Origin: Pseudomonas koreensis
GTDB lineage: Bacteria > Pseudomonadota > Gammaproteobacteria > Pseudomonadales > Pseudomonadaceae
DNA: 64,000 bases
Assembly: GCF_012986595.1 (NCBI RefSeq)
Contig: NZ_JAAQYM010000003.1
Coordinates: forward strand, 1 to 64,000
Direction: 5' to 3'
In this document: positions 1-9,867 of the stretch, in pieces
How positions within the stretch are numbered: the stretch's first letter is position 1
How the letters are laid out: each line of letters starts with the position of its first letter
The notes under the pieces: model-generated
Seen by the model: the letters and a program-made list of their open reading frames with translations, nothing else
The model's database searches: none
What the model was told of the DNA's origin: nothing
Translations under genes and position numbers: made by a program

Positions 1-28
1 ATTCTACAGCGTTACACGCTGCTGTCAA
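1..28 (-). promoter_or_regulatory. rRNA-operon-type promoter, downstream copy (P2-like)
   Basis: On the minus strand a perfect TTGACA (23-28) is separated by 16 bases from TAGAAT (1-6). The 16-base spacer and near-consensus boxes are typical of rrn promoters. Transcription would leave the window to the left. A second promoter and a boxA lie upstream. The expected 16S gene is not in the window; in P. aeruginosa an rRNA operon follows tyrS in the same orientation. Confidence 0.7.
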
Positions 29-66
29 CACCTCTTTTTCTCCGCTTTCGACCGAGAAGATCGAAC

Positions 67-79
67 CGTTAAAAGAGCC
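67..79 (-). promoter_or_regulatory. boxA antitermination element of the rrn leader
   Basis: The minus strand reads GGCTCTTTTAACG, close to the rrn boxA consensus TGCTCTTTAACA. It lies between the two rRNA-type promoters. BoxA in nascent RNA recruits NusB/S10 (S10 = NusE) to prevent premature termination in rRNA operons. The assignment depends on the motif and on the flanking promoters. Confidence 0.55.
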
Positions 80-203
80 AAACATCACCACTCTTTCAAC
101 TCCTTCCAGGCTTCGATGAACTGAAGCCAGTCACTGTCGAAAACTGCGCAACTCATTGAATTTCAAGGAGTTTTCCGTTTCGACTGCGCCGGAAGTGGGG
201 CGA

Positions 204-250
204 ATTATAGACCTCTGGAATTCGCCGTCAACCCCTATTTCTAAATTTAT
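204..250 (-). promoter_or_regulatory. rRNA-operon-type promoter, upstream copy (P1-like) with UP element
   Basis: On the minus strand TTGACG (226-231) and a perfect TATAAT (204-209) are 16 bases apart. They are followed by a GC-rich discriminator (TCGCCCC), the hallmark of stringently controlled rRNA promoters. The stretch just upstream (about 233-250) is A/T-rich like an UP element and overlaps the tyrS stop codon (247-249). Tandem with the promoter at 1-28, it points to an rRNA operon immediately left of the window. Confidence 0.7.
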
Positions 251-1446
251 TCAGATTTCAATGTAATACGTGCAAATGCCTTCTTGCCCGCCTGGCAAAC
301 ATGGATCGCACCCACTACATATATAAAGGAGCGATCAACCACCTCACCATCAACACGCACACCACCAGAAGCCAACAGATCGCGAGCCGCCGCCGAGTTC
401 TTCACCAGGCCTGCCTTATTAAGGACAGCAGCAATCGGCATATCTTCAGCGGAAGTCAGTTCGATCTCTGGCAGATCATCCGGCAGCTCGCCATCTTTCA
501 TGCGGTTGCCCGCAGCACGATGAGCATTGGCTGCCGCTTCCTCACCATGGAAACGCGCCACAATTTCTTCCGCCAGCTTGATCTTGATGTCGCGCGGGTT
601 AGCCCCTGCTTCTACATCTGCGCGGAAAGCATTGATCTCATCCATCGAGCGGAAGCTGAGCAGTTCGAAGTAACGCCACATCAACGCATCCGGAATCGAA
701 ACCAGTTTGCCGTACATCACACCCGGCGCTTCCTGAATACCGACGTAGTTGCCCAACGACTTGGACATCTTCTTCACGCCATCCAGACCTTCAAGCAACG
801 GCATGGTCAGAATGCATTGAGCCTCCTGACCATAACCACGTTGCAGCTCACGCCCCATCAACAGGTTGAACTTCTGGTCGGTACCACCCAACTCGACGTC
901 CGCGCGCAGAGCAACCGAGTCATACCCCTGAACCAGCGGATAGAGGAACTCATGGATAGCGATTGGCTGATTAGTGGTGTAGCGCTTGTCGAAGTCATCA
1001 CGCTCGAGCATGCGAGCGACGGTGTACTGCGAAGTCAGACGAATGAAATCCGCCGGCCCCATCTGATCCATCCAGGTGGAGTTGAACGCCACTTCGGTCT
1101 TGGCCGGATCAAGAATCTTGAATACCTGAGACTTATAAGTCTCGGCATTTTCCAGAACCTGCTCGCGAGTCAACGGAGGGCGAGTAGCGCTCTTGCCACT
1201 CGGGTCACCGATCATCCCGGTGAAGTCACCAATAAGGAAGATCACCTGATGCCCCAGCTCCTGGAACTGGCGCAGCTTATTAATAAGCACGGTGTGACCC
1301 AAGTGCAGATCCGGAGCGGTTGGGTCGAAACCAGCCTTGATACGCAGCGGCTGGCCGCGCTTGAGCTTCTCGATCAGCTCGGACTCGACCAATAGTTCTT
1401 CCGCACCACGTTTAATCAGCGCTAGCTGCTCTTCAACCGACTTCAT
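247..1446 (-). CDS. tyrS: tyrosyl-tRNA synthetase
   Basis: Class I aminoacyl-tRNA synthetase charging tRNA-Tyr in the cytoplasm. The 399-residue protein begins [10 protein letters not shown]; a longer reading frame to 1503 has a poor extension that is probably untranslated. The HIGH-type signature is HLGH at residues 48-51 and the KMSKS loop is exact at about 226-230; the C-terminal S4-like RNA-binding domain carries SGGVRVDG. Length and motifs fit the TyrZ-like TyrRS common in Pseudomonas. It is divergent from the peptidase gene at 1659. Its stop codon sits in the UP region of an rRNA-type promoter, so no room is left for a separate terminator. Confidence 0.97.
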   Translation of the reverse strand: MKSVEEQLALIKRGAEELLVESELIEKLKRGQPLRIKAGFDPTAPDLHLGHTVLINKLRQFQELGHQVIFLIGDFTGMIGDPSGKSATRPPLTREQVLENAETYKSQVFKILDPAKTEVAFNSTWMDQMGPADFIRLTSQYTVARMLERDDFDKRYTTNQPIAIHEFLYPLVQGYDSVALRADVELGGTDQKFNLLMGRELQRGYGQEAQCILTMPLLEGLDGVKKMSKSLGNYVGIQEAPGVMYGKLVSIPDALMWRYFELLSFRSMDEINAFRADVEAGANPRDIKIKLAEEIVARFHGEEAAANAHRAAGNRMKDGELPDDLPEIELTSAEDMPIAAVLNKAGLVKNSAAARDLLASGGVRVDGEVVDRSFIYVVGAIHVCQAGKKAFARITLKSE

Positions 1447-1538
1447 AACAGACCCGCAAGGCTCAGATTCAAAGGGAACCAACCATACAAGATCGTGCAC
1501 CAATTACAAGTTTTGCCCGGCGCACGGACACCAATCTG

Positions 1539-1553
1539 CAGACAGGCTGTCTG
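1539..1553. promoter_or_regulatory. 15-base perfect palindrome in the tyrS/mepM divergent region
   Basis: CAGACAG-G-CTGTCTG, two 7-base arms around one base, lies between the divergent starts at 1446 and 1659. A weak sigma70-like pair (TTGCTT at 1559-1564, TATTTT at 1582-1587) follows on the plus strand, so the palindrome would sit just upstream of a promoter for the peptidase. No regulator is recognised. Confidence 0.3.
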
Positions 1554-1658
1554 TAGACTTGCTTCGGGGATGATTTGGTTATATTTTATACAGTTATTTC
1601 ATCTTCATCATGTCATTCATCTTTTCCAATTCATCTTTTTTCAAAGTCAAAATTACTT

Positions 1659-3083
1659 ATGACCACTGAACCGTCTAAAGCGCCACCGCTTTACCCGAAG
1701 ACCCACCTGCTCGCCGCAAGTGGAATCGCCGCCCTTCTCAGCCTGGCGCTCCTGGTATTCCCTTCCAGTGATGTTGAAGCCAAAAAGACGACCCTGAGCC
1801 TTGAACTGGAAAGTCCTGCTGAACAACTGACACAAGATCAAGACGCCGCTGACGCAGTTCAAGCCACAAATGAGCCCGTCGCCTCGCCATTTGCCCAGAT
1901 CGAAAACACAGAAGAAAACACCCCGCAAACTGCTGAAACCGCGCCTGCACCGGCTCCGGTTGTCGAAAAACCAAAGGCCCCCGGCCATCGGGAAGTGATC
2001 GTTGCCAAAGGCGACACGCTGTCCACCCTGTTTGAAAAGGTTGGCCTGCCTGCCGCTGCCGTGCACGAAGTACTGGCCAGCGACAAACAAGCCAAACAGT
2101 TCAGCCAGCTCAAGCACGGCCAGAAACTTGAATTCGAACTCAACCCGCAAGGCCAACTGACCAGTCTGCACAGCAAGGTCAGCGACGTCGAAACCATCAC
2201 CCTGACCAAGAATGACAAGGGTTATGCGTTCAACCGGGTCACTGCGAAGCCTACCGTTCGCACCGCTTACGTCCACGGCGTCATCAATAGCTCGCTGTCA
2301 CAATCCGCCGCACGCGCCGGCCTCTCCCATAGCCTGACCATGGATATGGCCAGCGTCTTCGGCTACGACGTCGATTTCGCCCAGGACATTCGCCAGGGTG
2401 ACGAATTCGACGTGATCTACGAGCAGAAAGTGGTCAACGGCAAGGCCGTCGGCACAGGTCCTATCCTGTCTGCGCGCTTCACCAACCGCGGCAAGACTTA
2501 CACCGCCGTGCGCTACACCAACAAGCAAGGCAACAGCAGCTATTACACTGCCGACGGCAACAGCATGCGCAAGGCGTTCATCCGCACGCCGGTTGACTTT
2601 GCCCGCATCAGCTCGAAGTTCTCCATGGGCCGCAAACACCCGATCCTCAACAAGATCCGCGCCCACAAAGGCGTCGATTACGCGGCGCCACGCGGTACAC
2701 CGATCAAGGCTGCTGGCGACGGAAAAGTACTGCTGGCCGGTCGCCGCGGTGGCTACGGCAACACCGTGATCATTCAACACGGCAATACCTACCGTACGCT
2801 CTACGGGCACATGCAGGGCTTCGCCAAAGGTGTGAAGACCGGCGGTACCGTCAAGCAGGGTCAGGTGATCGGTTATATCGGCACCACCGGCCTGTCCACC
2901 GGCCCGCACTTGCACTATGAGTTCCAGGTCAACGGCGTCCACGTCGATCCACTGGGCCAGAAGCTGCCGATGGCCGACCCGATCGCCAAGTCCGAACGCG
3001 CACGCTTCCTTGCCCAGAGCCAGCCGTTGATGGCGCGCATGGACCAAGAGAAGGCCACCATGCTGGCTTCGAGCAAGCGTTAA
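1659..3083 (+). CDS. mepM: M23-family murein DD-endopeptidase (MepM-like), membrane anchored
   Basis: Peptidoglycan endopeptidase predicted to act in the periplasm, cutting cross-links for wall growth or turnover. The 474-residue product has an N-terminal hydrophobic segment (about residues 18-36), a low-complexity linker rich in Glu, Ala and Pro, a LysM/OapA-like region (GHREVIVAKGDTLSTLF) and a C-terminal LytM/M23 domain. Zinc ligands are visible as HKGVD (about 337-341) and the HLH of GPHLHYEF (about 417-419), so the enzyme looks active. The start at MTTEPSKAPP is chosen because upstream codons are not protein-like, although the ribosome site is weak. anmK follows after 3 bases, suggesting cotranscription of two murein-turnover genes. 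Confidence 0.9.
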   Translation: MTTEPSKAPPLYPKTHLLAASGIAALLSLALLVFPSSDVEAKKTTLSLELESPAEQLTQDQDAADAVQATNEPVASPFAQIENTEENTPQTAETAPAPAPVVEKPKAPGHREVIVAKGDTLSTLFEKVGLPAAAVHEVLASDKQAKQFSQLKHGQKLEFELNPQGQLTSLHSKVSDVETITLTKNDKGYAFNRVTAKPTVRTAYVHGVINSSLSQSAARAGLSHSLTMDMASVFGYDVDFAQDIRQGDEFDVIYEQKVVNGKAVGTGPILSARFTNRGKTYTAVRYTNKQGNSSYYTADGNSMRKAFIRTPVDFARISSKFSMGRKHPILNKIRAHKGVDYAAPRGTPIKAAGDGKVLLAGRRGGYGNTVIIQHGNTYRTLYGHMQGFAKGVKTGGTVKQGQVIGYIGTTGLSTGPHLHYEFQVNGVHVDPLGQKLPMADPIAKSERARFLAQSQPLMARMDQEKATMLASSKR

Positions 3084-4178
<1,095 letters not shown>

Positions 4179-4192
4179 AAATTCAGACAACA

Positions 4193-4232
4193 AAAAACGC
4201 CGCAGAACCTTAGGGCTCTGCGGCGTTTTATT
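4193..4232. terminator. bidirectional intrinsic terminator between anmK and erpA
   Basis: Stem CGCCGCAGA / TCTGCGGCG with a short loop, flanked by A-run on the left and T-run on the right. It lies between convergent anmK and erpA and can serve both. Confidence 0.85.
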
Positions 4233-4250
4233 GTGTGCAGCGCAGTGCGA

Positions 4251-4601
4251 TCAGATCGAGAACGAAGAACCGCAACCACAGGTCGTGGTGGCGTTCGGGT
4301 TCTTGATCACGAAGCGCGAACCTTCCAGACCTTCCTGGTAGTCGACTTCGGCACCGGCCAGGTACTGGAAGCTCATCGGATCAACCACCAGGCTCACGCC
4401 TTCGCGCTCGACGATGGTGTCGTCCTCGGCCACATCTTCATCGAAGGTGAAACCGTACTGAAACCCTGAACAACCGCCGCCCGTAACGAATACGCGCAGC
4501 TTCAAGCGATCATTCCCCTCTTCATCGACCAGGCTCTTCACCTTGTGCGCAGCACCTTGGGTGAATTGCAAAGCCGTGGGGGTGAAGGATTCGACGCTCA
4601 T
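4251..4601 (-). CDS. erpA: iron-sulfur cluster insertion protein ErpA
   Basis: A-type carrier that delivers Fe-S clusters to apoproteins, for example of the isoprenoid pathway. The protein is 116 residues, normal for the family. The three conserved cysteines are present: C44 in GGGCSGF, and C108 and C110 in the terminal TTCGCGSSF. The gene is single, with its own sigma70-type promoter upstream and a shared terminator with anmK. Confidence 0.96.
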   Translation of the reverse strand: MSVESFTPTALQFTQGAAHKVKSLVDEEGNDRLKLRVFVTGGGCSGFQYGFTFDEDVAEDDTIVEREGVSLVVDPMSFQYLAGAEVDYQEGLEGSRFVIKNPNATTTCGCGSSFSI

Positions 4602-4648
4602 GCTGACTATCTCCCGGCGTTACGCCGCCATAATGCGTGATGACGCGC

Positions 4649-4678
4649 ATTATCCGCTTGTCCTAGAAAATCGGTCAA
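4649..4678 (-). promoter_or_regulatory. sigma70-type promoter of erpA
   Basis: On the minus strand TTGACC (4673-4678), an 18-base spacer and GATAAT (4649-4654), about 50 bases upstream of the erpA start. Confidence 0.55.
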
Positions 4679-4722
4679 CTATTGTTACGGTATATCAATA
4701 AACCCGACCAACTGCCCAGAAT

Positions 4723-4753
4723 GCAAAAAGGCCCGTCTGACGGGCCTTTTTGC
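4723..4753. terminator. intrinsic terminator downstream of argC
   Basis: GGCCCGTC / GACGGGCC stem, flanked by AAAAA and TTTTT, starting 17 bases after the argC stop on the minus strand. It is symmetric and could also act on the plus strand. Confidence 0.85.
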
Positions 4754-4769
4754 TGTGTTGCCGAACGTG

Positions 4770-5804
4770 TTACGGCAGCATACCAGCGTGGGACAAACCG
4801 AAGCGCTCGTCCAGCCCGAACAGGATGTTCATGTTCTGCACAGCCTGACCCGACGCACCTTTGACCAGATTGTCGATCACCGACAACACCACCACCAGAT
4901 CGCCATCCTGCGGACGGTGCACGGCGATGCGGCAGACGTTGGCGCCGCGCACACTGCGTGTTTCCGGATGGCTGCCGGCCGGCATCACATCGACGAACGG
5001 CTCGTTGGCATAACGCTTTTCGAACAGCGCCTGCAGATCCACCGAGCGATCAACCACGGTCGCGTAGAGCGTGGAGTGAATGCCACGGATCATCGGCGTC
5101 AGGTGCGGAACGAAGGTCAGGCCGACGTCCTTGCCGGCGGCGCGACGCAGGCCTTGGCGAATTTCCGGCAGGTGACGGTGACCTTTCACCGCGTAAGCCT
5201 TCATGCTTTCCGACGTCTCGGAGTACAGCGAACCTACCGCTGCACCACGGCCGGCACCGCTGACACCGGATTTGCAGTCGGCGATCAGACGCGAAGTATC
5301 GGCCAGACCCGCTTCCAGCAGCGGCAGGAAACCCAGTTGTGTCGCGGTTGGATAGCAACCTGGAACGGCGATCAGGCGCGCCTTCTTGATCTGCTCGCGA
5401 TTGACTTCGGGCAAACCGTAGACCGCTTCGTCCAGCAACGCCGGTGCGCCGTGCGGCTGGCCATACCACTTGGCCCACTCTTCAGCGTCTTGCAGACGGA
5501 AGTCCGCCGACAGATCGATGACCTTGGTGCCGGCTGCCAGCAGTTCACCGGCCAGAGCATGGGCGACGCCGTGCGGGGTGGCGAAAAACACCACGTCGCA
5601 AGCACCCAGGGTCTTGATGTCCGGCACGCTGAACGCCAGGCCGTCATAGTGGCCGCGCAGGTTCGGGTACATATCAGCCACGGCCAGACCGGCCTCGGAT
5701 CGGGAAGTGATCACCACCACTTCTGCCTGCGGATGCTGTGCCAACAGACGCAGCAGTTCGACACCGGTGTAACCCGTGCCGCCGACAATACCGACCTTGA
5801 CCAT
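4770..5804 (-). CDS. argC: N-acetyl-gamma-glutamyl-phosphate reductase
   Basis: NADPH-dependent reductive dephosphorylation of N-acetylglutamyl 5-phosphate to the semialdehyde, third step of arginine synthesis. The 344-residue product starts [14 protein letters not shown], the Rossmann GxxGxxG. The catalytic cysteine is in VPGCYPTAT, about residue 149. A longer frame to 5876 adds a non-homologous N-terminus and would cross the predicted promoter, so the start at 5804 is preferred. The gene stands alone, divergent from hemJ. Confidence 0.96.
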   Translation of the reverse strand: MVKVGIVGGTGYTGVELLRLLAQHPQAEVVVITSRSEAGLAVADMYPNLRGHYDGLAFSVPDIKTLGACDVVFFATPHGVAHALAGELLAAGTKVIDLSADFRLQDAEEWAKWYGQPHGAPALLDEAVYGLPEVNREQIKKARLIAVPGCYPTATQLGFLPLLEAGLADTSRLIADCKSGVSGAGRGAAVGSLYSETSESMKAYAVKGHRHLPEIRQGLRRAAGKDVGLTFVPHLTPMIRGIHSTLYATVVDRSVDLQALFEKRYANEPFVDVMPAGSHPETRSVRGANVCRIAVHRPQDGDLVVVLSVIDNLVKGASGQAVQNMNILFGLDERFGLSHAGMLP

Positions 5805-5840
5805 AAACCTGCCCTCAACGAACCCACTGGAAAGCCGTCG

Positions 5841-5869
5841 ATAATAGGGGCCGCGCGCGTCTGCGACAA
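5841..5869 (-). promoter_or_regulatory. sigma70-type promoter of argC
   Basis: On the minus strand TTGTCG (5864-5869), 17 bases, TATTAT (5841-5846). Its position, about 37 bases upstream of the chosen argC start, supports that start. Confidence 0.5.
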
Positions 5870-5938
5870 CCATCAAGGTGACGTGCGGACGCTCAAGCCT
5901 CTACTATCCCGGCTACCGTGAACCTGGGAATAACTAAA

Positions 5939-6367
5939 ATGCTCTATCTATGGATCAAAGCGTTGCATATCGTCAGCGTCGTGTGCTGGTTTGCCGGGCT
6001 GTTCTACTTGCCGAGGCTGTTCGTTTACCACGCGCAAAGCGAAGACGCGATCAGCAAAGAACGCTTCAGCATCATGGAACGCAAGCTGTACCGCGGCATC
6101 ATGGGCCCGGCGATGATCGCCACGCTGATCTTCGGCGGCTGGCTGATCTACCTCAATCCGGGCATCTTCAGCATGGGCGGCTGGATCCATGCCAAGCTGA
6201 CGCTGGTGGTCTTGCTGATCGGCTATCACCACATGTGCGGCGCGCAGGTAAAACGCTTCGCCCGTGGCGAGAACACCCGCAGCCATGTCTTTTATCGCTG
6301 GTTCAATGAAGTACCGGTTCTGATATTGCTGGCTATCGTAATTCTGGTGGTGGTCAAGCCGTTCTAA
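5939..6367 (+). CDS. hemJ: HemJ-type protoporphyrinogen IX oxidase (membrane protein)
   Basis: Small integral membrane protein of 142 residues with about four hydrophobic helices. It matches the HemJ/UPF0093 family: WIKALHIVSVVCWFAGLFYLPRLF with the conserved helix-1 His, and YHHMCG further on. HemJ oxidises protoporphyrinogen IX to protoporphyrin IX in heme synthesis in bacteria lacking HemG and HemY. The start at MLYLWIK is the family start; an upstream in-frame start at 5918 would add seven residues. Confidence 0.88.
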   Translation: MLYLWIKALHIVSVVCWFAGLFYLPRLFVYHAQSEDAISKERFSIMERKLYRGIMGPAMIATLIFGGWLIYLNPGIFSMGGWIHAKLTLVVLLIGYHHMCGAQVKRFARGENTRSHVFYRWFNEVPVLILLAIVILVVVKPF

Positions 6368-6400
6368 CTTCAACAGACACCACACTTCGGGGGATTTCCA

Positions 6401-7369
6401 ATGTCGCTGCCCGCTCTGCTCGAACAACGTCTGCGCCTGCCCGTCGTGGCGGCGCCGATGTTCCTGATATCCAACCCGGAGCTGGTGCTCGCCTGCTGTC
6501 GCAACGGCGTGGTCGGCAGCTTTCCGGCCCTGAACCAACGCGAAAGCAGCGGTTTCAAAGCCTGGCTGGAGCAGATCGAAGCGGGACTGGCGACGCTGGA
6601 CAACCCGGCGCCGTATGCCGTGAACCTGATCGTTCACAACAGCAACCCGCGCCTGCAGGCGGACCTGAACATTTGTGTCGAGCACAAGGTGCCGATTGTC
6701 ATCACCAGCCTCGGCGCGGTGAAGGAACTGGTCGACGCAGTTCACAGCTACGGTGGCCTGGTATTTCACGATGTGACCACCCGCCGCCATGCCGAGAAAG
6801 CGGCCGAGGCCGGTGTCGACGGTTTGATTGCCGTCGCGGCCGGTGCCGGCGGCCATGCCGGAACCTGGAGTCCGTTTGCGCTGATCGCCGAGATACGTGA
6901 GTTCTTCGATAAAACCCTGCTGCTTGCAGGATGTCTTAACCACGGCCATGAGATTCTCGCCGCACAGCTGCTTGGCGCGGATTTGGCCTACTTCGGTACG
7001 CGATTTATCGGCACCACTGAAAGCCATGCGCCTGACGCTTACAAGCAGATGCTGCTGACGGCCAAAGCAGCGGACATCATTCATACTCCTGCGGTCTCTG
7101 GGGTACCGGCCAGTTTCATGCGCCAAAGCCTGGAGGCGGCGGGTTTCGACATGGCTGCACTGCAAGGCAAAGGTGAGGTCAACTTCGGTGACAAGCTCAA
7201 GCCCATCAATGATGAAGCCAAGGCCTGGAAGACCGTTTGGTCTGCCGGCCAGGGCGTAGGGCAAATCGATGATCTGCCGAGCGTGGATCAGTTGATCGCC
7301 CGGCTCGACGCGGAATACCGTCAGGCCCAGGAACGCGCAGCGCAGTTGCCGAAACGCTGGCCGCGCTGA
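6401..7369 (+). CDS. nitronate monooxygenase / 2-nitropropane dioxygenase family FMN enzyme
   Basis: FMN-dependent TIM-barrel protein of 322 residues. Typical features are APMFLISNPELVLACCRNGVVGSFPALN near the N-terminus (split here as APMFLISNP and NGVVGSFPALN), VIVTSLGAV-like ITSLGAVKELV, and the flavin-binding AAGAGGHAGTWSPF. Family members oxidise nitronates such as propionate 3-nitronate, but many have unknown substrates. It starts 33 bases after hemJ on the same strand and may be cotranscribed with it. Confidence 0.85.
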   Translation: MSLPALLEQRLRLPVVAAPMFLISNPELVLACCRNGVVGSFPALNQRESSGFKAWLEQIEAGLATLDNPAPYAVNLIVHNSNPRLQADLNICVEHKVPIVITSLGAVKELVDAVHSYGGLVFHDVTTRRHAEKAAEAGVDGLIAVAAGAGGHAGTWSPFALIAEIREFFDKTLLLAGCLNHGHEILAAQLLGADLAYFGTRFIGTTESHAPDAYKQMLLTAKAADIIHTPAVSGVPASFMRQSLEAAGFDMAALQGKGEVNFGDKLKPINDEAKAWKTVWSAGQGVGQIDDLPSVDQLIARLDAEYRQAQERAAQLPKRWPR

Positions 7370-7378
7370 GAAAAACCC

Positions 7379-7402
7379 GGCCAGTTACCGTCCGACTGGC
7401 CT
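7379..7402 (+). terminator. weak hairpin after the nitronate monooxygenase gene
   Basis: GGCCAGT / ACTGGCC stem with a 9-base loop and only a short T-containing tail. It may be a weak terminator or an attenuating hairpin before the DUF805 gene. Confidence 0.35.
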
Positions 7403-7446
7403 TACAATTCGACCTTCAATTCATTCGCGACAAGGATGCCTCGGCC

Positions 7447-8397
7447 ATGAGCGAACCCCGTTACAAGATCGTTTTCGACGGTGCTCTACAGCCCGGTGTC
7501 GATCTCACCACCGCCAAGCTCAATCTGGCGGCCCTGTTCAAGAGCGATGTCGCCGGCATCGAGCGCCTGTTCAACGGCAATACCATCGCTCTCAAGCGCG
7601 ACCTGTCCCACAGTGATGCGCAGACCTATCTGCAAGCGCTGAGCAAGACCGGAATCGACGCGCGAATCGAAACCGAAACGGCGATCGAGTTGAATCTGGC
7701 CGACGTGCACGAACACCCGTCCACCGTTGCAGAGCCGGACTCCCCTTACGCACCACCACGCGCCGATGTTGGCGAGAGCCTGCCGCCATTCGCCGTACTA
7801 AAGCCTTTCAGTGTCGAAGGACGGATCGGTCGCCTGCGCTTCCTTGCCTGGACGATGGTGCTGAGCCTGGTCACCCTGCCGATCGTTGGCGTATTCGCCC
7901 TGATCGGTCTCGGTCTGGTCAGCGGCGACACGACCACAGGCCTGATCATCGGCGGCATTTTTGCGTTCTTCCTGTTCCTTGGTTTCATCATTGTCAGCAT
8001 CCTGTTCAGCGTGCAGCGCCTGCACGACATCGGCTGGTCCGGCTGGCTGTGGTTGCTGAATCTGGTGCCCTTCGTGGGCAGCTTCTTCCCGCTGGTGATC
8101 ATGGTCATGCCGGGCAACACCGGTGCCAACCGCTACGGTCCCCCGCCGCCGCCCAACAGCACCGCGGTCAAGGTGTTGTGCTCGCTGTGGATCGTGTTCT
8201 TTGCACTGGTATTTGCCGGCGGCATGCTGGGCGGCATCTCGGCCATTCAGCAGGAATACGAAAGCAACCTCGAGAGCAGCTATGAAAGCGGCTCGGTCAC
8301 CACCGATGAAGTCGAGGTCGAGACCGCACCCGCGGCGAATTCGGTGGATGATGCAGCCGAAGCGGCCCCGGCCCCTGTAGACTCTGCGAAAGAATGA
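7447..8397 (+). CDS. DUF805 membrane protein with N-terminal soluble domain
   Basis: 316-residue protein of unknown function. Residues 1-90 form a soluble region (MSEPRYKIVFDGAL) resembling the cytoplasmic domain found before many Pseudomonas DUF805 proteins. The DUF805 domain follows (about 115-235) with GRIGRLRFLAW, VQRLHDIGWSGW and several transmembrane helices. The C-terminus is a Glu/Ala-rich tail. DUF805 proteins are inner-membrane proteins without an agreed role. Confidence 0.8.
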   Translation: MSEPRYKIVFDGALQPGVDLTTAKLNLAALFKSDVAGIERLFNGNTIALKRDLSHSDAQTYLQALSKTGIDARIETETAIELNLADVHEHPSTVAEPDSPYAPPRADVGESLPPFAVLKPFSVEGRIGRLRFLAWTMVLSLVTLPIVGVFALIGLGLVSGDTTTGLIIGGIFAFFLFLGFIIVSILFSVQRLHDIGWSGWLWLLNLVPFVGSFFPLVIMVMPGNTGANRYGPPPPPNSTAVKVLCSLWIVFFALVFAGGMLGGISAIQQEYESNLESSYESGSVTTDEVEVETAPAANSVDDAAEAAPAPVDSAKE

Positions 8398-8458
8398 ACA
8401 ACGCTCCCCGCCGTGACACCTGCGTCGCTGGCGCGGAGCTGTTGCGATGGAGAATTGC

Positions 8459-9247
8459 ATGACCCGTTACGCTCTGATCACTGGCGCTTCCAGCGGCATC
8501 GGCCTGGCCATGGCCGAAGCGCTGGCCCGGCGCGGCCGCAGCCTGATTCTGGTGGCCCGACAGCGTGATCAGCTGGAAAGTATCGCGATCGAACTGACCC
8601 AGCGCTTTGGCGTGGAAGTCTTGTTCCGTGCCTGCGACCTCGGCGAGCCTTTGCGCCTGTCCGGTTTCCTGCTGGAGCTGGAAGAAGGCGATCGACAGAT
8701 CGACCTGTTGGTCAACTGCGCCGGCATCGGCACCTGCGGCCCGTTTCTGGCTCAGGACTGGATGACCGAGCAGGACCTGATCGAAGTGAACATCCTCGCC
8801 CTTACCCGCCTGTGCCACGCCATCGGCAACAGCATGGCACTGCAGGGCGGCGGGCAGATTCTCAACGTGGCCTCGGTGGCGGCGTTCAATCCCGGTCCGT
8901 GGATGAGCACCTACTACGCCAGCAAGGCTTACGTCTTGCACTTCTCCGAAGCCCTGCGGGTTGAACTCAAGCAGAGCGCGGTCAAGGTGTCGGTGCTCTG
9001 CCCCGGCCCGACCCGCACCGCGTTTTTCCGTACCGCGCAGCTCAACGACGACAAACTCAAAGACAGCAAGCTGCTGATGAGTCCCGAGGAAGTCGCGCTG
9101 TACACCGTGCGTGCGCTGGAGAAAAACCGCGCAATCATCATTCCGGGACGGCGCAACCGCTGGTTCGCCTTCCTGCCGCGCCTTGGTTCGCGCTGGCTCA
9201 ATCGCACTATCGTCGGCATGGTCAACAAGGCTTACTGCCCGCGCTGA
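8459..9247 (+). CDS. short-chain dehydrogenase/reductase
   Basis: 262-residue classical SDR. The N-terminal cofactor motif is TGASSGIG, followed by NCAGIG, the catalytic Ser in VASVAA and the YxxxK pair in YYASKAYV. The C-terminal RNRWFAFLPRLGSRWLNR resembles a membrane-associated tail seen in DltE-like SDRs. Substrate is unknown. The ATG at 8459 is preceded by GGAG at a good distance; a start 12 bases upstream is less likely. Confidence 0.85.
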   Translation: MTRYALITGASSGIGLAMAEALARRGRSLILVARQRDQLESIAIELTQRFGVEVLFRACDLGEPLRLSGFLLELEEGDRQIDLLVNCAGIGTCGPFLAQDWMTEQDLIEVNILALTRLCHAIGNSMALQGGGQILNVASVAAFNPGPWMSTYYASKAYVLHFSEALRVELKQSAVKVSVLCPGPTRTAFFRTAQLNDDKLKDSKLLMSPEEVALYTVRALEKNRAIIIPGRRNRWFAFLPRLGSRWLNRTIVGMVNKAYCPR

Positions 9248-9327
9248 ACTGTCCTACGGCAAAACACTGGGCGGGGTCATTTCCCATGAGTACACTCAGG
9301 CCAGCCCACACCACGGAGAAAACAGCA

Positions 9328-9666
9328 GTGGATACTCTGTTCACCAAGATCATCAACCGGGAGATTCCGGCCAAGATCATCTACGAGGACGACCAGGTTC
9401 TGGCGTTCCACGATATCGCCCCTCAGGCACCGGTGCATTTTCTGGTCATCCCGAAGAAACCGGTGCGCACCCTCAATGACCTGACCGAAGACGACAAGGC
9501 ACTGGCCGGGCACATTCTGTTCACTGCCCAGCGGCTGGCGCTGGAGCTGGGCTGCGAAGAAGGCTTCCGGGTGGTGATGAACTGCAATGAGAAGGGTGGG
9601 CAGACCGTCTATCACATTCATATGCATGTACTGGGTCAGCGCCAGATGAACTGGCCGCCGGGCTGA
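9328..9666 (+). CDS. hinT: HIT-family nucleotide-binding protein (HinT-like)
   Basis: 112-residue histidine-triad protein; the triad HIHMH is near the C-terminus. HinT enzymes hydrolyse purine nucleoside phosphoramidates and acyl-adenylates. The start is taken as GTG at 9328, which gives the family N-terminus (V/M)DTLFTKIINREIPA and has GGAGAA 7 bases upstream. A longer frame from 9286 adds 14 unrelated residues. It is followed by a perfect 37-base-arm palindrome. Confidence 0.9.
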   Translation: MDTLFTKIINREIPAKIIYEDDQVLAFHDIAPQAPVHFLVIPKKPVRTLNDLTEDDKALAGHILFTAQRLALELGCEEGFRVVMNCNEKGGQTVYHIHMHVLGQRQMNWPPG

Positions 9667-9681
9667 TACCCAGCAAACCCG

Positions 9682-9767
9682 TGTAGGAGCTGCCGAAGGC
9701 TGCGATCTTTTGATCTTGATCCTGAAAAAACAAGATCAAAAGATCGCAGCCTTCGGCAGCTCCTACA
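9682..9767. repeat. perfect 37-base inverted repeat (REP-type, GCTGCCGAAGGCTGCGATC family)
   Basis: Arms at 9682-9718 and 9731-9767 are exact inverse complements around a 12-base loop. The outer part reads TGTAGGAGCTGCCGAAGG. Related copies are at 23187 and 49241. It lies in the gap between hinT and coq7 and may also act as a terminator or mRNA-stabilising hairpin. Confidence 0.9.
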
Positions 9768-9867
9768 TACAGCAAATCAAGCGCAACACAGCAGCAAATG
9801 ACCCAGCGCAAACCTTCCCCGGCCGATTCGGTTAAACTGATCGCCGAGATTTTTTCCGGAGGTCAGC

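Noticed and set aside
301..1395. 364-codon open frame antisense to tyrS
   Set aside because: Complement of a well-conserved gene; composition reflects the opposite strand and no family is recognised.
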